A stretch of 44,406 nucleotides of DNA from Clostridiales bacterium (GCA_022508365.1 JAFLVH010000007.1:1-44406); one strand, 5' to 3'. Positions 9,501 through 18,765 are shown, numbered from the stretch's first letter. The notes: generated by a model from the sequence alone, not told the origin. Program-made: numbers and translations.

Positions 9501-11669
9501 CTGCAACGCATCGGAAGGAGCCGCAGCGCCCTGCGCGGGACCGGAGCCCAACATCAACTGGTTGGTGTTTTGCGGCATCATGGGATTTTGCGCCGCACGC
9601 GCTTGCGCCTGGGTTTGCGCTATTGTCGAATTAAGCTTGACAATATACGACGACACGGGCGCCTGCATGGCAAGCTCGTCCTGCTTGTGCTTGGAAATAG
9701 CGCGGATGAATATCCATACAATAAACAGTATAATGATAATGCCGCCGAGCGCTATTGCTGCAATAATCAGACCTGCTTCCCAATCATCGAAACGAGCAAA
9801 CAGGTTGCCTGCATCAATGTTGATGTCTATTACCTCGGACTCGAATGTGATCACCTGCCTGCTGCTGTTGGTGAATTCCAGCATTACCCTTGCCGTAGCG
9901 GTTTTGTTAATGCCACCCGGCTTGGGGTCGAGCGTAAGAACATTGTTTTTGAAAGTAACGCCCAGCTGCTTATCGTTAAGCGAATATGCGTTGGTTAGCA
10001 GATAGCCGCGCTCGCGCATGGCGGAGAACACACCGTCGTTAAGCGCGTTGTACGAAACGGAATCCTTGCCTCTGATGGGATCGAACTTTATCGAATATCC
10101 GCCGTAGGTGTTGACAACAATAGTGGTTTCAAAGTCGCGGCTGTCGTTTGACGTGGTGCCTACAAAATACAGCACGGAGAACTTAATCGTATATGTGGTG
10201 TTGGCGTTAGAACTTTTATTTGCGGTAATGCGATAGAAAGAAGGCCAAGCAGTGGTCTCGTCGAGCACAAAATTTCCGCCGTCAAGCTTAACGCGTTCAA
10301 TAGTCAATCCGTCTATTTTTAAATTCTCGGAATCGTTAAGCCTGGTGCTGTTGTGATTGAAAGTGGGCGCAGTAAAGTTATCCGGCGCACTGTATTCCAT
10401 TATGTCGGATGGACGAATGATAATTGACCTAAAGTCGGAAGAATCCTTATCGGGTTGCTCGATAAAACTCGACCCGTTGATATCCCACACGTTTTGCGAA
10501 GTTACATTAAGGCGGAGATAAGACGATAAAATATTCTTGGTTTGCGGATTTGCCGGAGCAAACTTATAAGGAATTTGAATATTATATCTGTTGTTACCAA
10601 CCTGTCCTGTTACGTAAGATAACGTAACCTGCAGCATGTGAACTTCTTCCCAGAACCCGGGACCGGAGTAACCCGGCTTATCGTTGAATGCATCGATTTC
10701 CCTGGACGTTATTTGCACAAAGCCAGTAATGTACGGAGCAATGCGAACAAAGGTGCTGGACGGCGTGGAGCTTTTAATCTCATTTTGGAGTGACAAACCA
10801 GAGATACCGAGGAATGACACAGATTCAATCTTGAAATTAGAAACAGACCTAACCAACCACTTTTTGTCGGAAGCATCCATCAAAATGTGATCGTCTGAAT
10901 CGTATAAAGCGCGCTCAAGCAAATAATCCTCAAGGTTGATTGTAAGGTTGGAATAGTTGCTTATGGTCAAAATGGGCTTATGACCGTCGCTGATAGAATA
11001 CGAATTTTCTTCTTTTGTATTGTTGCCCGAGCCGGTGTACTCATTTCCGCTGCCGTTTACTTTATAACCGACAATTAGGTAGCTTTTATCTTCCGCAGTT
11101 GTTGCGTCGGTAGTTTCCGGACACTGAACAAATGTATCGACGATTGTCAACGCAAAATATACGGTATGCTCGGTGTAAGGCTCATCGTCATCGCGCACTA
11201 CGGCAGTGAAATACCCCTTGGTCTCGCTCCCCTCGAACATCGACAAAGCTTCAATCTCAAAGTGGTCGACATAATCATCGGTGGAGGTGGTGCTTACGGT
11301 AAAGTGCGGGTTGATGCTGTTGATAACCGACGTTCTCACAAAAGAGAAAGTGTGACCTTCGGTATCGCCTGTCAAAACTGCATTAGCGTACACATAGCGC
11401 TTACGCCAGTTTTTGCTGTTATTGTCAGATAAGTTGGTTGCGGTTCTGTCGCGGTTTTCGGTCTCCTGCGCCTTGCCGTTTACGTTAAACGTAAGATTGA
11501 CAAGCGACGAAACGACGGAAGATCCCGCATTGTTACCCTCGGACAAACTGTCGGCATGCGCCGCTCTGCCCGGCAATAAAAATGCGACAAACAGTGCGAC
11601 GATTGCAAAAGAGGCAACAGCCAAAAGCAATAATTTATTTTTTATCAAACCTGTTTTTTTCATGATCAC
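6543..11669 (-). CDS. Giant single-pass membrane protein with coiled-coil cytoplasmic region and PGAR-repeat tail
   Basis: 1708 residues. An N-terminal signal peptide (KK, hydrophobic core, ends near AAHADS) is followed by an ectodomain to about residue 630 that looks beta-rich and resembles no family I recognise. A membrane span lies at about 632-654. The remaining ~1050 residues should be cytoplasmic: an Ala/Pro/Ser-rich linker, long charged coiled coils, then at about 1343-1550 an Ala-Glu-rich helix of tandem AEAEEARxK-type repeats reminiscent of TolA or apolipoprotein-like helices. The last ~58 residues are PGAR repeats, strongly basic. The start may be GTG at 11669 or ATG at 11663; a GGGGGG Shine-Dalgarno-like run lies directly after the stop of the upstream gene, 5 or 11 nt away respectively. 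The 11-nt gap to the RCC1 gene argues for co-transcription and perhaps translational coupling. Confidence 0.92.
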   Translation of the reverse strand: MIMKKTGLIKNKLLLLAVASFAIVALFVAFLLPGRAAHADSLSEGNNAGSSVVSSLVNLTFNVNGKAQETENRDRTATNLSDNNSKNWRKRYVYANAVLTGDTEGHTFSFVRTSVINSINPHFTVSTTSTDDYVDHFEIEALSMFEGSETKGYFTAVVRDDDEPYTEHTVYFALTIVDTFVQCPETTDATTAEDKSYLIVGYKVNGSGNEYTGSGNNTKEENSYSISDGHKPILTISNYSNLTINLEDYLLERALYDSDDHILMDASDKKWLVRSVSNFKIESVSFLGISGLSLQNEIKSSTPSSTFVRIAPYITGFVQITSREIDAFNDKPGYSGPGFWEEVHMLQVTLSYVTGQVGNNRYNIQIPYKFAPANPQTKNILSSYLRLNVTSQNVWDINGSSFIEQPDKDSSDFRSIIIRPSDIMEYSAPDNFTAPTFNHNSTRLNDSENLKIDGLTIERVKLDGGNFVLDETTAWPSFYRITANKSSNANTTYTIKFSVLYFVGTTSNDSRDFETTIVVNTYGGYSIKFDPIRGKDSVSYNALNDGVFSAMRERGYLLTNAYSLNDKQLGVTFKNNVLTLDPKPGGINKTATARVMLEFTNSSRQVITFESEVIDINIDAGNLFARFDDWEAGLIIAAIALGGIIIILFIVWIFIRAISKHKQDELAMQAPVSSYIVKLNSTIAQTQAQARAAQNPMMPQNTNQLMLGSGPAQGAAAPSDALQLASGTGGATSTPSTPASSEPGSTNTTAPSEEEELYALIAKYISDDELLERIFVEKYEPKGMVRRTFFKSKDLQARELDKEKKRIIERYKSSIPMDEAVMSENDANKDGAASSKPASSEPAATETVKEELFVLDFDPDSPLYVEEEKKSDEFSEEKIDIDTSPEESRLRAIERQNEILNKELTELKTRLDKVQTEVTRAKTMEDELREKIAKAEQNDEQLSKDIEELEFKLASAKNKDKPTITRDIGIKEEKKKRNTEELARLRQELEELLGGSERVNGIYSKLNELNDQKTADLERVTAELAKAKAEYDAYVERMEALRKRQELEAKVTELTPLLEAVNNTDYEMKRIEALEQEQEKERESLKSAVAQAKSQILGATDFGIIADLNAQISDANARLSELEREITKTTKQKADIGIEFKAQRRKANNFIGENEIPLEEVIKADDQVLGAIEFEIVKARREQEKAEAEQAVADAQAVYEDLSASANDVTMIAMEIASNISEIEEEIASVQMQLDEINAQMEAASEDEKLELMVAQGETNDKLEELKARLEQTNIDGTKRKMEAQAEHDEQLEQARAQLDRANDEFEEACRIFDDFINNTNPLDLITSGSGIISQDQTKIEAENLKKHLERAKLEAEQARLAAQQAQEQADADRRKAQEEAEAARLEAERVAQEAIEQAEKARIEAEEKARADVEAAEAARKAAEEQMAAEAEEARRKAEAEAEEARLKAEAEAEEARRQAEAQAEEARLKAEAEAEEAKRQAEAQAEEARLKAEAEAEEARRKAEEEAEEAKRKAQEEIEEMRRKAEEEAEAKRLEEEAKRQEEEARQKAEQERADAIAKKVALRRDQIIAIRNEMKELKDDEQAKALRERLYNLQLTFDDDERGSTELMDFYNKTMDDIQNSGEIARLKAENAKKPKRIVRKVTERVNRIPKRRPGQRPGARPGARPGARAGARPGARPGARPGARPGARPGARPGARPGAPRRPR
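6562..6705 (-). repeat. 24-bp tandem repeat coding for the PGAR tail
   Basis: Six consecutive 24-bp units begin at 6562, 6586, 6610, 6634, 6658 and 6682. Units 1, 2, 3 and 5 are identical, while 4 and 6 are diverged. On the minus strand they encode Ala-Arg-Pro-Gly repeats at the C-terminus of the 1708-residue protein. Identity between units points to recent slippage or expansion, so copy number may vary between strains. Confidence 0.95.
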
Positions 11670-11680
11670 TCGCGCCCCCC

Positions 11681-14600
11681 TTACATATTTCCGCCGCTGA
11701 TGTCGGACGCGTCAAAAACTATTGTATTTCCGTCCATGTCCTGTGCGCCGTATCCGCCGTCACCGCCGAAGCCTGCGCCGGGATCACCGAAACCGGCATT
11801 GGGATCGCCGAAGCCTGCGCCGGGATCACCGAAGCCGCCGTCAGGCGGGACAAAGCCGCCGCCATCCATGCCGAAGCCGCCGTCCGGAGGAACAAAGCCT
11901 GCGCCTTCCACGGGTACATCGGTAGCGAACGGAGTAACGGGAGGCACGCCACCTGCCTGCGCAGCGGCAAAAGCTGCCTTTTTGGCCTCCAATTCCGCCT
12001 TGAGCTCGGCAACGGATTTTTTGCCGCCCTTCTTCTTCTTTTTGGACTTTTTCTCGGCGGTAGCGGCAAGGTCGGAGTTGACAAGCGCTACGCCGCTCTC
12101 CTCCTCCTTGTCCCTGCGCATCTCGCTGAACATTTTTGCGTACTTGGGATCTTCCATTTTAAGCTTGGACTTGACAAGCTGCTCGCGCGATGCGGCGCTT
12201 GCCTTGCCGTGCATCCTGTCGCGCATACGGATAAGCTCCTGATTGCGCTTGATGATGGCGCGCTGTTTGGTCCTTGCGCGCATGTACAGGATGAAGCGAA
12301 TCATAAAGATGATAAATAGCACGCCAAACACTATGACCGCAGAGTAAATCCAGATATTGCCGTAGCCTATAAGATCGTCTTCCTCCATGACGGGAAGCTT
12401 GTCAATAATACCTGTGATGGAAATCTTAAACGACAGCACCCTTGTATCGGCAACATTGTCGGCGTTGTATACGGATACGTTAAGCTCGTAATACTTGGTG
12501 GTGTTTGCTTTGGGCGTTATCTCTATTTTTAATTCATCCACGCTCTTGTCGTATTGGAAGTACTTCGCGGCAGAGCTATCTGCAGACAGAAGGAAAATCT
12601 TGAAAGAGCCGTAGGAAGTGGTGTCGTTAGGGTCGGTATTGATAAGGTCAAGCAGATACGATAAATCCATAGTGACCTTTGTATTTAACGCAGAGCCCTG
12701 AGTCGTCCACCAATTGGTCGCCTTTTGCGTATGACGGCAATCTATATCGGCAGTCAGCGGCGCACCGTTTTCTCCGTTAAGATATATCTTGCCGGACACT
12801 AGCGGAATAATTATCTCTATGACGGTTCCGTCGGGAGCACCCTCGTATGTGGTGACGGTTGTGTCGGCATTGGTGAACCTGACGTGCATATAGTACGTCT
12901 GGCTGGACGGAACGGCGCTGTCCGCTGCAATTATGCGGATAGTGGGATCGGTCTTGATATTTTCAAACACAGCATTGCTTACAAAAGACGGCAATCCGGT
13001 TTCATTTGCTTCGTTTGTAAAGTATATTGCGTTGTAGACCTTGTTGTTGTTTTTTACCGAATTATCCTGCACGTCGTCGTACAAAATATGGTATTTATTC
13101 CCCGTCGTTTCGGAATTGAAGCTGGGATTAAAGCTGTTGGCGTTGCGCAGCACCTCGTAAAGCTCCGACACGGTAATGTATTGGTCGTCTATTATCGTTA
13201 TGCTGCTGTACGTGGTTTTGGCAGAAACATTAATCGTCAGCCTAAATGAAACGCTCTTGTCGTATACGTTTACGGAGAACTGTATTACACCGGTACCGGA
13301 ACGCAACGGAGTGACTGTAAACTTGGTCTTATCCGACGGATTGTAGTTGTAGTTAAACAGCCTGTTCTCGTTGGCTTTGGCGTCTTCGGAAGACTTTACG
13401 TCGTATATCTTGGCGTTGGTCTTTAGCGCATTGTAAGCGTCCTGCGTCAACGAACCGCCTGTGTCTTTTCTGACCAAGCTGATAAACGGCGAGGAATTAA
13501 TATTGTCGCTACCCTCTCCGAATAACTCAAACGTGGAATTTTTGGTTATCAAATATTCCGTTGTTTCCGCGGTGGTGTTTTTGTTGATATTAAATCCGAC
13601 GATACTGTTGAAATTGAATGTGATAAATATCTTTTCGTCGGCATAGCCTGTGCCGTAAGTGAAATACCTTGATTTTTCCGCATCCGCAAAGCGCTGCAAA
13701 GCAACCGTAAAGTTTATGTTCATATCGGTTGTGGGATGCACGGTTATTTGGCTTTGTGTGAGCGAAACAACCGCCATATCGGGTTGTCCGGTGTAGTCGA
13801 TAAACTGATCGCTGAACGCCTTAAGCTTGGCGCCTGTAGTTGCATTGTCATACGAAAAACTTACGTACGTCGTATTGGTAAAGTAGATATAATCGGACAG
13901 TTTAATCTCAATGGTATCGCCCACAAACACCGTGCTGTAATTGACAACATACGTGTTTTTGTTGCCCTGCACATTGCCGTTGATATCGGTCACTTGTCCG
14001 TTGACCAAATCGCTCTTAAGTCTGAGCGAGGGCTGAGAATATACGTATGCTACGTTGTTGGCGTTTGTTCTGACGGTAGTATTGGTCTCGACATAGCCCT
14101 TTTCGTCGTCATAATTGTATGTGGTTACAGTGTTGCCGTACAATCTGGCGTTGGCATATCCGCTTTGCCTGCTGGTGACATAGCCTGTTACGTGGGTATC
14201 GTTGGCGGTAGTGCCGGTGTACCTAAGCTCGCCCGTGGCATTTTTAGCGGTAAATAAGACCACGTCGTAGCTGAATGTCAAATAATTGATTTCCTCTTTG
14301 GTGGAAAACTTAAAGTTGTATAAGCCGTACTTGTTGTTAAAGTCGGTCGAAAGCAGCTTTACAATGCCTGCGTCGGCATCAATGGAATAGGTAGAGTTAG
14401 CAGCGGCGGAAGACAGCGCAACATCAACCGTGACGGTTCCTATCGTGCCCTCTACATTAGTTGCGTTATTGCTTATGATATTGTTGCCTACAACATCGGC
14501 ATACGGGGCAAGCCTTATCCTATCGCTGTCACGGTCGGCAAATATATACTGATAAGTATCGTTATATTTGGCTAAATCCGCGGCGTTCAAATAATAACGT

Positions 14601-17530
14601 AAATCTGCCCTTTCTATTCTGTCGCTGTCGGGGAAGCCTACGTCATTTGCCTTCATCTGCTTGATTATTGCGCCCTTGAAGGCTACGAATTCGGGCTTAC
14701 TCTTGACCTCTTCGCTGTAATCGTTGAGAAGGAATTTAATAAGCTCCTCAATGCCGGTGGAAACGTCCTGCGCGGCAATGGAATACTGGGTGTTGTTGGG
14801 GTTGTTGGGATCCAAAAGCGGTATATTGCTGTTGTCGTTGCCGTCGTGTGTGACAAACTTAATCACCGACGCGGTATCCGCTATGGAGAACGTTATATTG
14901 CACTTTTCATAATCGTAGTAAACGGCATTGTCCGCAACGTTGGCGGCAGAATTGCCGGTGTATTTGTTGTAATCGTTGTAGCGCGCAACGTAAAACTCGA
15001 GCGTAATATTCTTGCCCTTGGAAGATTGCAGCGGATGAATGCGTATGCCGACGCCGTTAGTCGCGTCGTACACAACGCTGAATTCAAACATATTCTGCTG
15101 CTGCTTGTCGGACATTAATTTTCCGTCAAAGTAGAACCTGGGATAATAATAATTATCTCTCAGTTCGTTTGATTCGTCGTATTTTTCGTTTGTAAGATTG
15201 CTCTTGCTGACAAAAGGTATATTGGCATCGCCTTCTTTCAAGCCGATAATCCTGTATGCGTCGCCTATATTGTTTCCGTTGATAAGCGGCTTATACCCTG
15301 CGCTGCTTCCGTTGGAGAAGACCGTATGAGATACAACCTCCGTCTCATCCTCCTCTTCTTCCTCTTCCCCTCTGTCTACGGTTACTGCGCTGAGCGAAGA
15401 AGTCCATACGTAGAATGTTGCGGTGTCAAAGTCGGGAGCGAGAGCGTTTGCGGTGGGAGCAGCCGACGGGCTGAATACAACCTTGTTGTTGTTGTTCAAT
15501 GACCAGTTGGTTATGGGTCTGCCGTTTTTATCGGCAAACTCGTCGTAAACATTCTGAACAAAGTCGCCGCCGCTTACTGTTATGCGGACAAGCTTGCCGT
15601 GCGAAGTTACGGCATAAAGATTATGGCTGTAGCCGGAATATATTGCGACAAATTCTTCCTGTTGACTGCCCGTCTTGTTTACATAGTACAGTTCTTTTGA
15701 CGGAACGCCGTTTGCCCACGCCCAAATCGTGCCTTTGTCCGTGAGCGCCGCGCTGATATAATCCGCATCGTTTTGCACGGAGGCAACAAATGCACTTTCG
15801 CTTGAAGTACTATCGCTTAAGGTGTTGGATACGGAGCCCCAAAACGCCTTGGTGTTTTCGTTGGTCTGCCTTGTCTTGGTTTTTTGTTTACCGGCAACAA
15901 CCGACACAAACGTGCCGCTTAACATCCTCGTCGGCTCTTGTACGACGCTTCCTTTTGAGCCGTTGGCGGAAACCTGGCTGTATTCATTGTCGCCCCAGCC
16001 GTAAAGATTGCCGCCGCTTATTCCGTATCCTACATCATTGCCGAGAGCAACGGGATAGCGCACAGGCATTAATGCGGTTTTATTATCGCCGTACGTCCTA
16101 ATCTTGCCGTCGCCCGCAGTGCTCGGAAGGTCGTCCGTTTTTCTGCTGCTGTCGTTGCCGATAATATAGTCCGCAGGATGATCCTGTGGTACGCTGTATG
16201 TAAGACCGCCGTTCTTCGCCTGTCGCGCATAATACATATCTTTGGATTCGCCGTCGTTCAAGCCGTAAAGATAGCCGTTGTTTAAGTTATAACCGCCGCC
16301 GCCGGCAATGGCATTTTCCACAATGTCATTGGTATTGGCAATCTTAATGTCGATGCTCGAACGGTATCCTGCGGAACCGGAATACGGAACCAGGTTTGTC
16401 GTTTTGGTAACAGTATACTTTTTATACGACCCGACAGAACCGGATGTTTCATCCGAGATTGTTACGTTTTGTGTGGTTAAAAAGTTTTTGCCGCGAAGCA
16501 GTAACGACGTGGAATTGCTGTTTGTTCCGACGCTTGCGGTATTTATACCCACGGTATAACCGCCCGCGACAACGGAGATGTTGGCGGTGTCGGTGGATAT
16601 AAACGTATTAAAAACAGAACGACCCCAGCCTTTAGTTACCTGTATGTTTGTTCCGTTATATGTGTAACTATCCTGTACCGGGGAGTTTACGGCATTGTAT
16701 AATGCGGATCCCCAAACAAAGGTATGATAAAATTTGCCGCTTGAACCTGTGGCATTAGGCCATCCCGCCGAATTTCCGGAGGTGGGATAGGAGCTTTCAA
16801 ACATTAATATATAGTTATACTCACCTGCCGCAAAGGACGTGGTGGAAACACCGGTGGGTATAAGCTGCTCCGTGGGCGTAGCGTCTTTGCCGGACTGTCC
16901 GGACTTAGTGCGACCGTCGATATAATAATAATAGTCTATTATAAAAGGAACTTGCCAAGTGTAAGTTGTGGTATCGACATCGCGCAACAGCAAGTAGTGC
17001 GTTGATTCTTTGGGATCCTCGGTGTGTCCTACGTCGTGATAGGGATAATCGGTGGTATCCTTGCCCCATGTATACAGATAGCCCTGTTCGGTAATAAACG
17101 CCGCGGTGTATGCGGTGGCGGCAATGCTTTTTATTCTGTCGTCTGTGCGAATGGCATTGTAAGCCGACTGACCGAAAACGGCGTCTCCGTCGGGTCCCCT
17201 GCGGAATACGACATTTATTTCCGTCGGGGTTGCGGTATAGTATTCTCCTAATGTGTTAGGGTTTGCTATGCCCGGTCTGGATCCCGTGCTCCAGCCGTAC
17301 AGCTTGCCGTCGTATGTAAGACCTATGCCAAAGTCATAGCCGGCCGCGACCTGCACAAACCTTATGCCGTCCTCGGTTTTTTCCGGCGGCACAGTTTCCT
17401 CATCGGCGCGAGCTGCTCCGACAGGCATTAAAAATCCCAACACCAGCGCCGCGCACAGAAAAAGCGCGACTACCGAGGTAAAAGATACCAAACGTGATTT
17501 TCTTCTATTTGATTGTTTTGTCAATTTCAT
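11681..17530 (-). CDS. Giant RCC1-repeat surface protein with one membrane span and Gly/Pro-rich cytoplasmic tail
   Basis: 1949 residues. The signal peptide covers residues 1-43 (basic start, hydrophobic core, ends AARADEE) and its end resembles that of the next gene's. Residues about 45-670 contain RCC1/BLIP-II-like repeats, seen as recurrent VAAGxxxxxGLxxDGxLYxWG segments, which normally form a beta-propeller. Residues about 680-1720 are Thr/Asn/Tyr-rich with an acidic run near 730 and look like extended beta-rich modules; I recognise no family there. A membrane span lies at about 1723-1748, followed by ~200 cytoplasmic residues: a basic helix, a KKKKKGGKK patch, and FGDPGAG/VPPDGG repeats. 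No LPXTG anchor is present. The ATG at 17530 has only a weak AGGG 4 nt upstream. It is first in the operon behind a consensus promoter. Binding through the propeller is an inference from the fold. Confidence 0.93.
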   Translation of the reverse strand: MKLTKQSNRRKSRLVSFTSVVALFLCAALVLGFLMPVGAARADEETVPPEKTEDGIRFVQVAAGYDFGIGLTYDGKLYGWSTGSRPGIANPNTLGEYYTATPTEINVVFRRGPDGDAVFGQSAYNAIRTDDRIKSIAATAYTAAFITEQGYLYTWGKDTTDYPYHDVGHTEDPKESTHYLLLRDVDTTTYTWQVPFIIDYYYYIDGRTKSGQSGKDATPTEQLIPTGVSTTSFAAGEYNYILMFESSYPTSGNSAGWPNATGSSGKFYHTFVWGSALYNAVNSPVQDSYTYNGTNIQVTKGWGRSVFNTFISTDTANISVVAGGYTVGINTASVGTNSNSTSLLLRGKNFLTTQNVTISDETSGSVGSYKKYTVTKTTNLVPYSGSAGYRSSIDIKIANTNDIVENAIAGGGGYNLNNGYLYGLNDGESKDMYYARQAKNGGLTYSVPQDHPADYIIGNDSSRKTDDLPSTAGDGKIRTYGDNKTALMPVRYPVALGNDVGYGISGGNLYGWGDNEYSQVSANGSKGSVVQEPTRMLSGTFVSVVAGKQKTKTRQTNENTKAFWGSVSNTLSDSTSSESAFVASVQNDADYISAALTDKGTIWAWANGVPSKELYYVNKTGSQQEEFVAIYSGYSHNLYAVTSHGKLVRITVSGGDFVQNVYDEFADKNGRPITNWSLNNNNKVVFSPSAAPTANALAPDFDTATFYVWTSSLSAVTVDRGEEEEEEDETEVVSHTVFSNGSSAGYKPLINGNNIGDAYRIIGLKEGDANIPFVSKSNLTNEKYDESNELRDNYYYPRFYFDGKLMSDKQQQNMFEFSVVYDATNGVGIRIHPLQSSKGKNITLEFYVARYNDYNKYTGNSAANVADNAVYYDYEKCNITFSIADTASVIKFVTHDGNDNSNIPLLDPNNPNNTQYSIAAQDVSTGIEELIKFLLNDYSEEVKSKPEFVAFKGAIIKQMKANDVGFPDSDRIERADLRYYLNAADLAKYNDTYQYIFADRDSDRIRLAPYADVVGNNIISNNATNVEGTIGTVTVDVALSSAAANSTYSIDADAGIVKLLSTDFNNKYGLYNFKFSTKEEINYLTFSYDVVLFTAKNATGELRYTGTTANDTHVTGYVTSRQSGYANARLYGNTVTTYNYDDEKGYVETNTTVRTNANNVAYVYSQPSLRLKSDLVNGQVTDINGNVQGNKNTYVVNYSTVFVGDTIEIKLSDYIYFTNTTYVSFSYDNATTGAKLKAFSDQFIDYTGQPDMAVVSLTQSQITVHPTTDMNINFTVALQRFADAEKSRYFTYGTGYADEKIFITFNFNSIVGFNINKNTTAETTEYLITKNSTFELFGEGSDNINSSPFISLVRKDTGGSLTQDAYNALKTNAKIYDVKSSEDAKANENRLFNYNYNPSDKTKFTVTPLRSGTGVIQFSVNVYDKSVSFRLTINVSAKTTYSSITIIDDQYITVSELYEVLRNANSFNPSFNSETTGNKYHILYDDVQDNSVKNNNKVYNAIYFTNEANETGLPSFVSNAVFENIKTDPTIRIIAADSAVPSSQTYYMHVRFTNADTTVTTYEGAPDGTVIEIIIPLVSGKIYLNGENGAPLTADIDCRHTQKATNWWTTQGSALNTKVTMDLSYLLDLINTDPNDTTSYGSFKIFLLSADSSAAKYFQYDKSVDELKIEITPKANTTKYYELNVSVYNADNVADTRVLSFKISITGIIDKLPVMEEDDLIGYGNIWIYSAVIVFGVLFIIFMIRFILYMRARTKQRAIIKRNQELIRMRDRMHGKASAASREQLVKSKLKMEDPKYAKMFSEMRRDKEEESGVALVNSDLAATAEKKSKKKKKGGKKSVAELKAELEAKKAAFAAAQAGGVPPVTPFATDVPVEGAGFVPPDGGFGMDGGGFVPPDGGFGDPGAGFGDPNAGFGDPGAGFGGDGGYGAQDMDGNTIVFDASDISGGNM
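11766..11828 (-). repeat. 21-bp tandem repeat in the tail of the RCC1 protein
   Basis: Three 21-bp units (11766, 11787, 11808) encode FGDPGAG/FGDPNAG heptapeptides near the cytoplasmic C-terminus. A related VPPDGGFG motif occurs twice just upstream in the protein. The segment is low-complexity and probably disordered. Confidence 0.8.
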
Positions 17531-17561
17531 AAGACCCTACTTATGACCGTATTGCCCCTTT

Positions 17562-17599
17562 AAAAAGACGGCTATAACGCCGAATATGTATACTATTCG
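17562..17599 (-). promoter_or_regulatory. Leader hairpins of the giant-gene operon, possible attenuator
   Basis: In the roughly 80-nt leader, CGAATA (17594-17599) can pair with TATTCG (17581-17586) around a 7-nt loop. The overlapping sequence CGGC/GCCG (17569-17582, 6-nt loop) is followed on the minus strand by TCTTTTT. The two hairpins share two bases and so would be partly exclusive. The second resembles a very weak intrinsic terminator. A regulatory role is inference only. Confidence 0.3.
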
Positions 17600-17616
17600 A
17601 CATTATCCATTTAACA

Positions 17617-17645
17617 ATTATAATACATTTCTACGGGGTTGTCAA
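17617..17645 (-). promoter_or_regulatory. Consensus sigma-A promoter of the three-giant-gene operon
   Basis: TTGACA (17640-17645), a 17-nt spacer and TATAAT (17617-17622) on the minus strand match the housekeeping consensus at all 12 positions. The predicted start near 17610 gives a leader of about 80 nt. The expected expression is strong and constitutive unless the leader attenuates it. Confidence 0.88.
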
Positions 17646-17770
17646 TATATACAACTCAAAAAATAATCAAATTTTTGAGCTTAATTCATAGTTTATTCAC
17701 ATTTCGGGACAATTATAAAGATAAAAAAAGGTATTTTTAGTTAAATTCGGAATCCAGACGCGTTCGCGCC

Positions 17771-17864
17771 GGTTAAGAATTAAGAATATAGATAAAGCGG
17801 AGTTTAGCGCATTGTCAGAATTGTACGGCTAAACAAACAATACATTCTGCATTCTTAATTCTTT
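17771..17864. repeat. Intergenic inverted repeat, GAATTAAGAAT family (copy A)
   Basis: AAGAATTAAGAAT at 17774-17786 is mirrored by ATTCTTAATTCTT at 17851-17863, about 65 bp apart, forming a loose palindrome directly after the stop of the 17866 gene. It fills most of the 335-bp gap 17531-17865. The rest of that gap is the operon promoter and leader plus about 120 bp of AT-rich sequence in which I see nothing. The minus-strand GCAGAATGTATTG stretch is partly shared with copy B. Confidence 0.7.
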
Positions 17865-17865
17865 A

Positions 17866-18765
17866 TTATACTACGTTTTCCGTCGGCGGAGTGAAGACCG
17901 TGCCGTCAATATAATATCTTTTGCCGGTTTTGTTGTAATACACGGTAATTCCTATATACGCAAGTATGCACATGCCAAACGGGAACGCGACTATAAGCCC
18001 CACGCCAAGCGTGAAGATGGTTATAAACAGACCAAACGCCACAATAAGCAGCCACATAACTATATACGTCGAAAAAATCGAGCCAAACCTTTTAAAGAAA
18101 ATCTCGCACGAGCGCGCAAAGCCTTTTATCACGCCCATGCCGCCCACGACGCACGGCGCCCAGCACGCTGTGAGCCCGCTCCTGAATGCGCGCATCACAA
18201 CAATAACAAGTATCACGACAAACGGCAGAATAACACGCATTCCGATAAGGCTTGTAAGACCGTAGATAATTCCGAAGGTTACGGCGTCAATAGCTATCAT
18301 TATAGGCATTTTTGCCAGCGAAAACCGCACCGACACGCTCAGCGTGGATATAAACTTGCCGCTAAACCCGTAGTTGGCGTTGCAGGACATAGCCCCGTCC
18401 AGCACCGTCGCAAGCGGAATTTCGTACAATCCAAAGAAGAACCTGAACGCGACCAGCATGACGAATATTACAAACATTTTGGCAAGCGACGCCATTCTGC
18501 CGTCTGTGAACACGCTCACTATGTTTTGATACACGTCAAACAGCCCGTCCCAAAACTCATTCCAGCCGCCGTCGCCCATGAGCGTGGTAAACGCACCGCC
18601 TATTCCGTCAAACACTCCCGCTTTGGAAAACGCGTTGGCTATCGGCAGAATGAACGGCAGACTGAGCCCTACTATTATAGCCGAGCACACGAGCAAATAC
18701 AACAGCACCGCCCACACCGTGCCGAAGTGCGCTATTAAATTTTTGAACGCGTTTTTAAAGGACAT
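17866..18765 (-). CDS. Polytopic membrane protein of unknown function
   Basis: 299 residues from the ATG at 18765, chosen because an AAGGAGG Shine-Dalgarno sits 6 nt upstream; a longer frame starting at 18837 would overlap the upstream gene by 83 nt and adds only a basic, proline-containing extension. About six hydrophobic segments are visible, including residues ~17-45, ~90-115, ~155-210 and ~235-275, with no enzymatic motif. The start overlaps the end of the upstream membrane-protein gene by 11 nt, so the two are almost certainly co-translated and may form a complex. The architecture is vaguely like DUF975-type Firmicutes membrane proteins, which I cannot confirm. Confidence 0.85.
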   Translation of the reverse strand: MSFKNAFKNLIAHFGTVWAVLLYLLVCSAIIVGLSLPFILPIANAFSKAGVFDGIGGAFTTLMGDGGWNEFWDGLFDVYQNIVSVFTDGRMASLAKMFVIFVMLVAFRFFFGLYEIPLATVLDGAMSCNANYGFSGKFISTLSVSVRFSLAKMPIMIAIDAVTFGIIYGLTSLIGMRVILPFVVILVIVVMRAFRSGLTACWAPCVVGGMGVIKGFARSCEIFFKRFGSIFSTYIVMWLLIVAFGLFITIFTLGVGLIVAFPFGMCILAYIGITVYYNKTGKRYYIDGTVFTPPTENVV

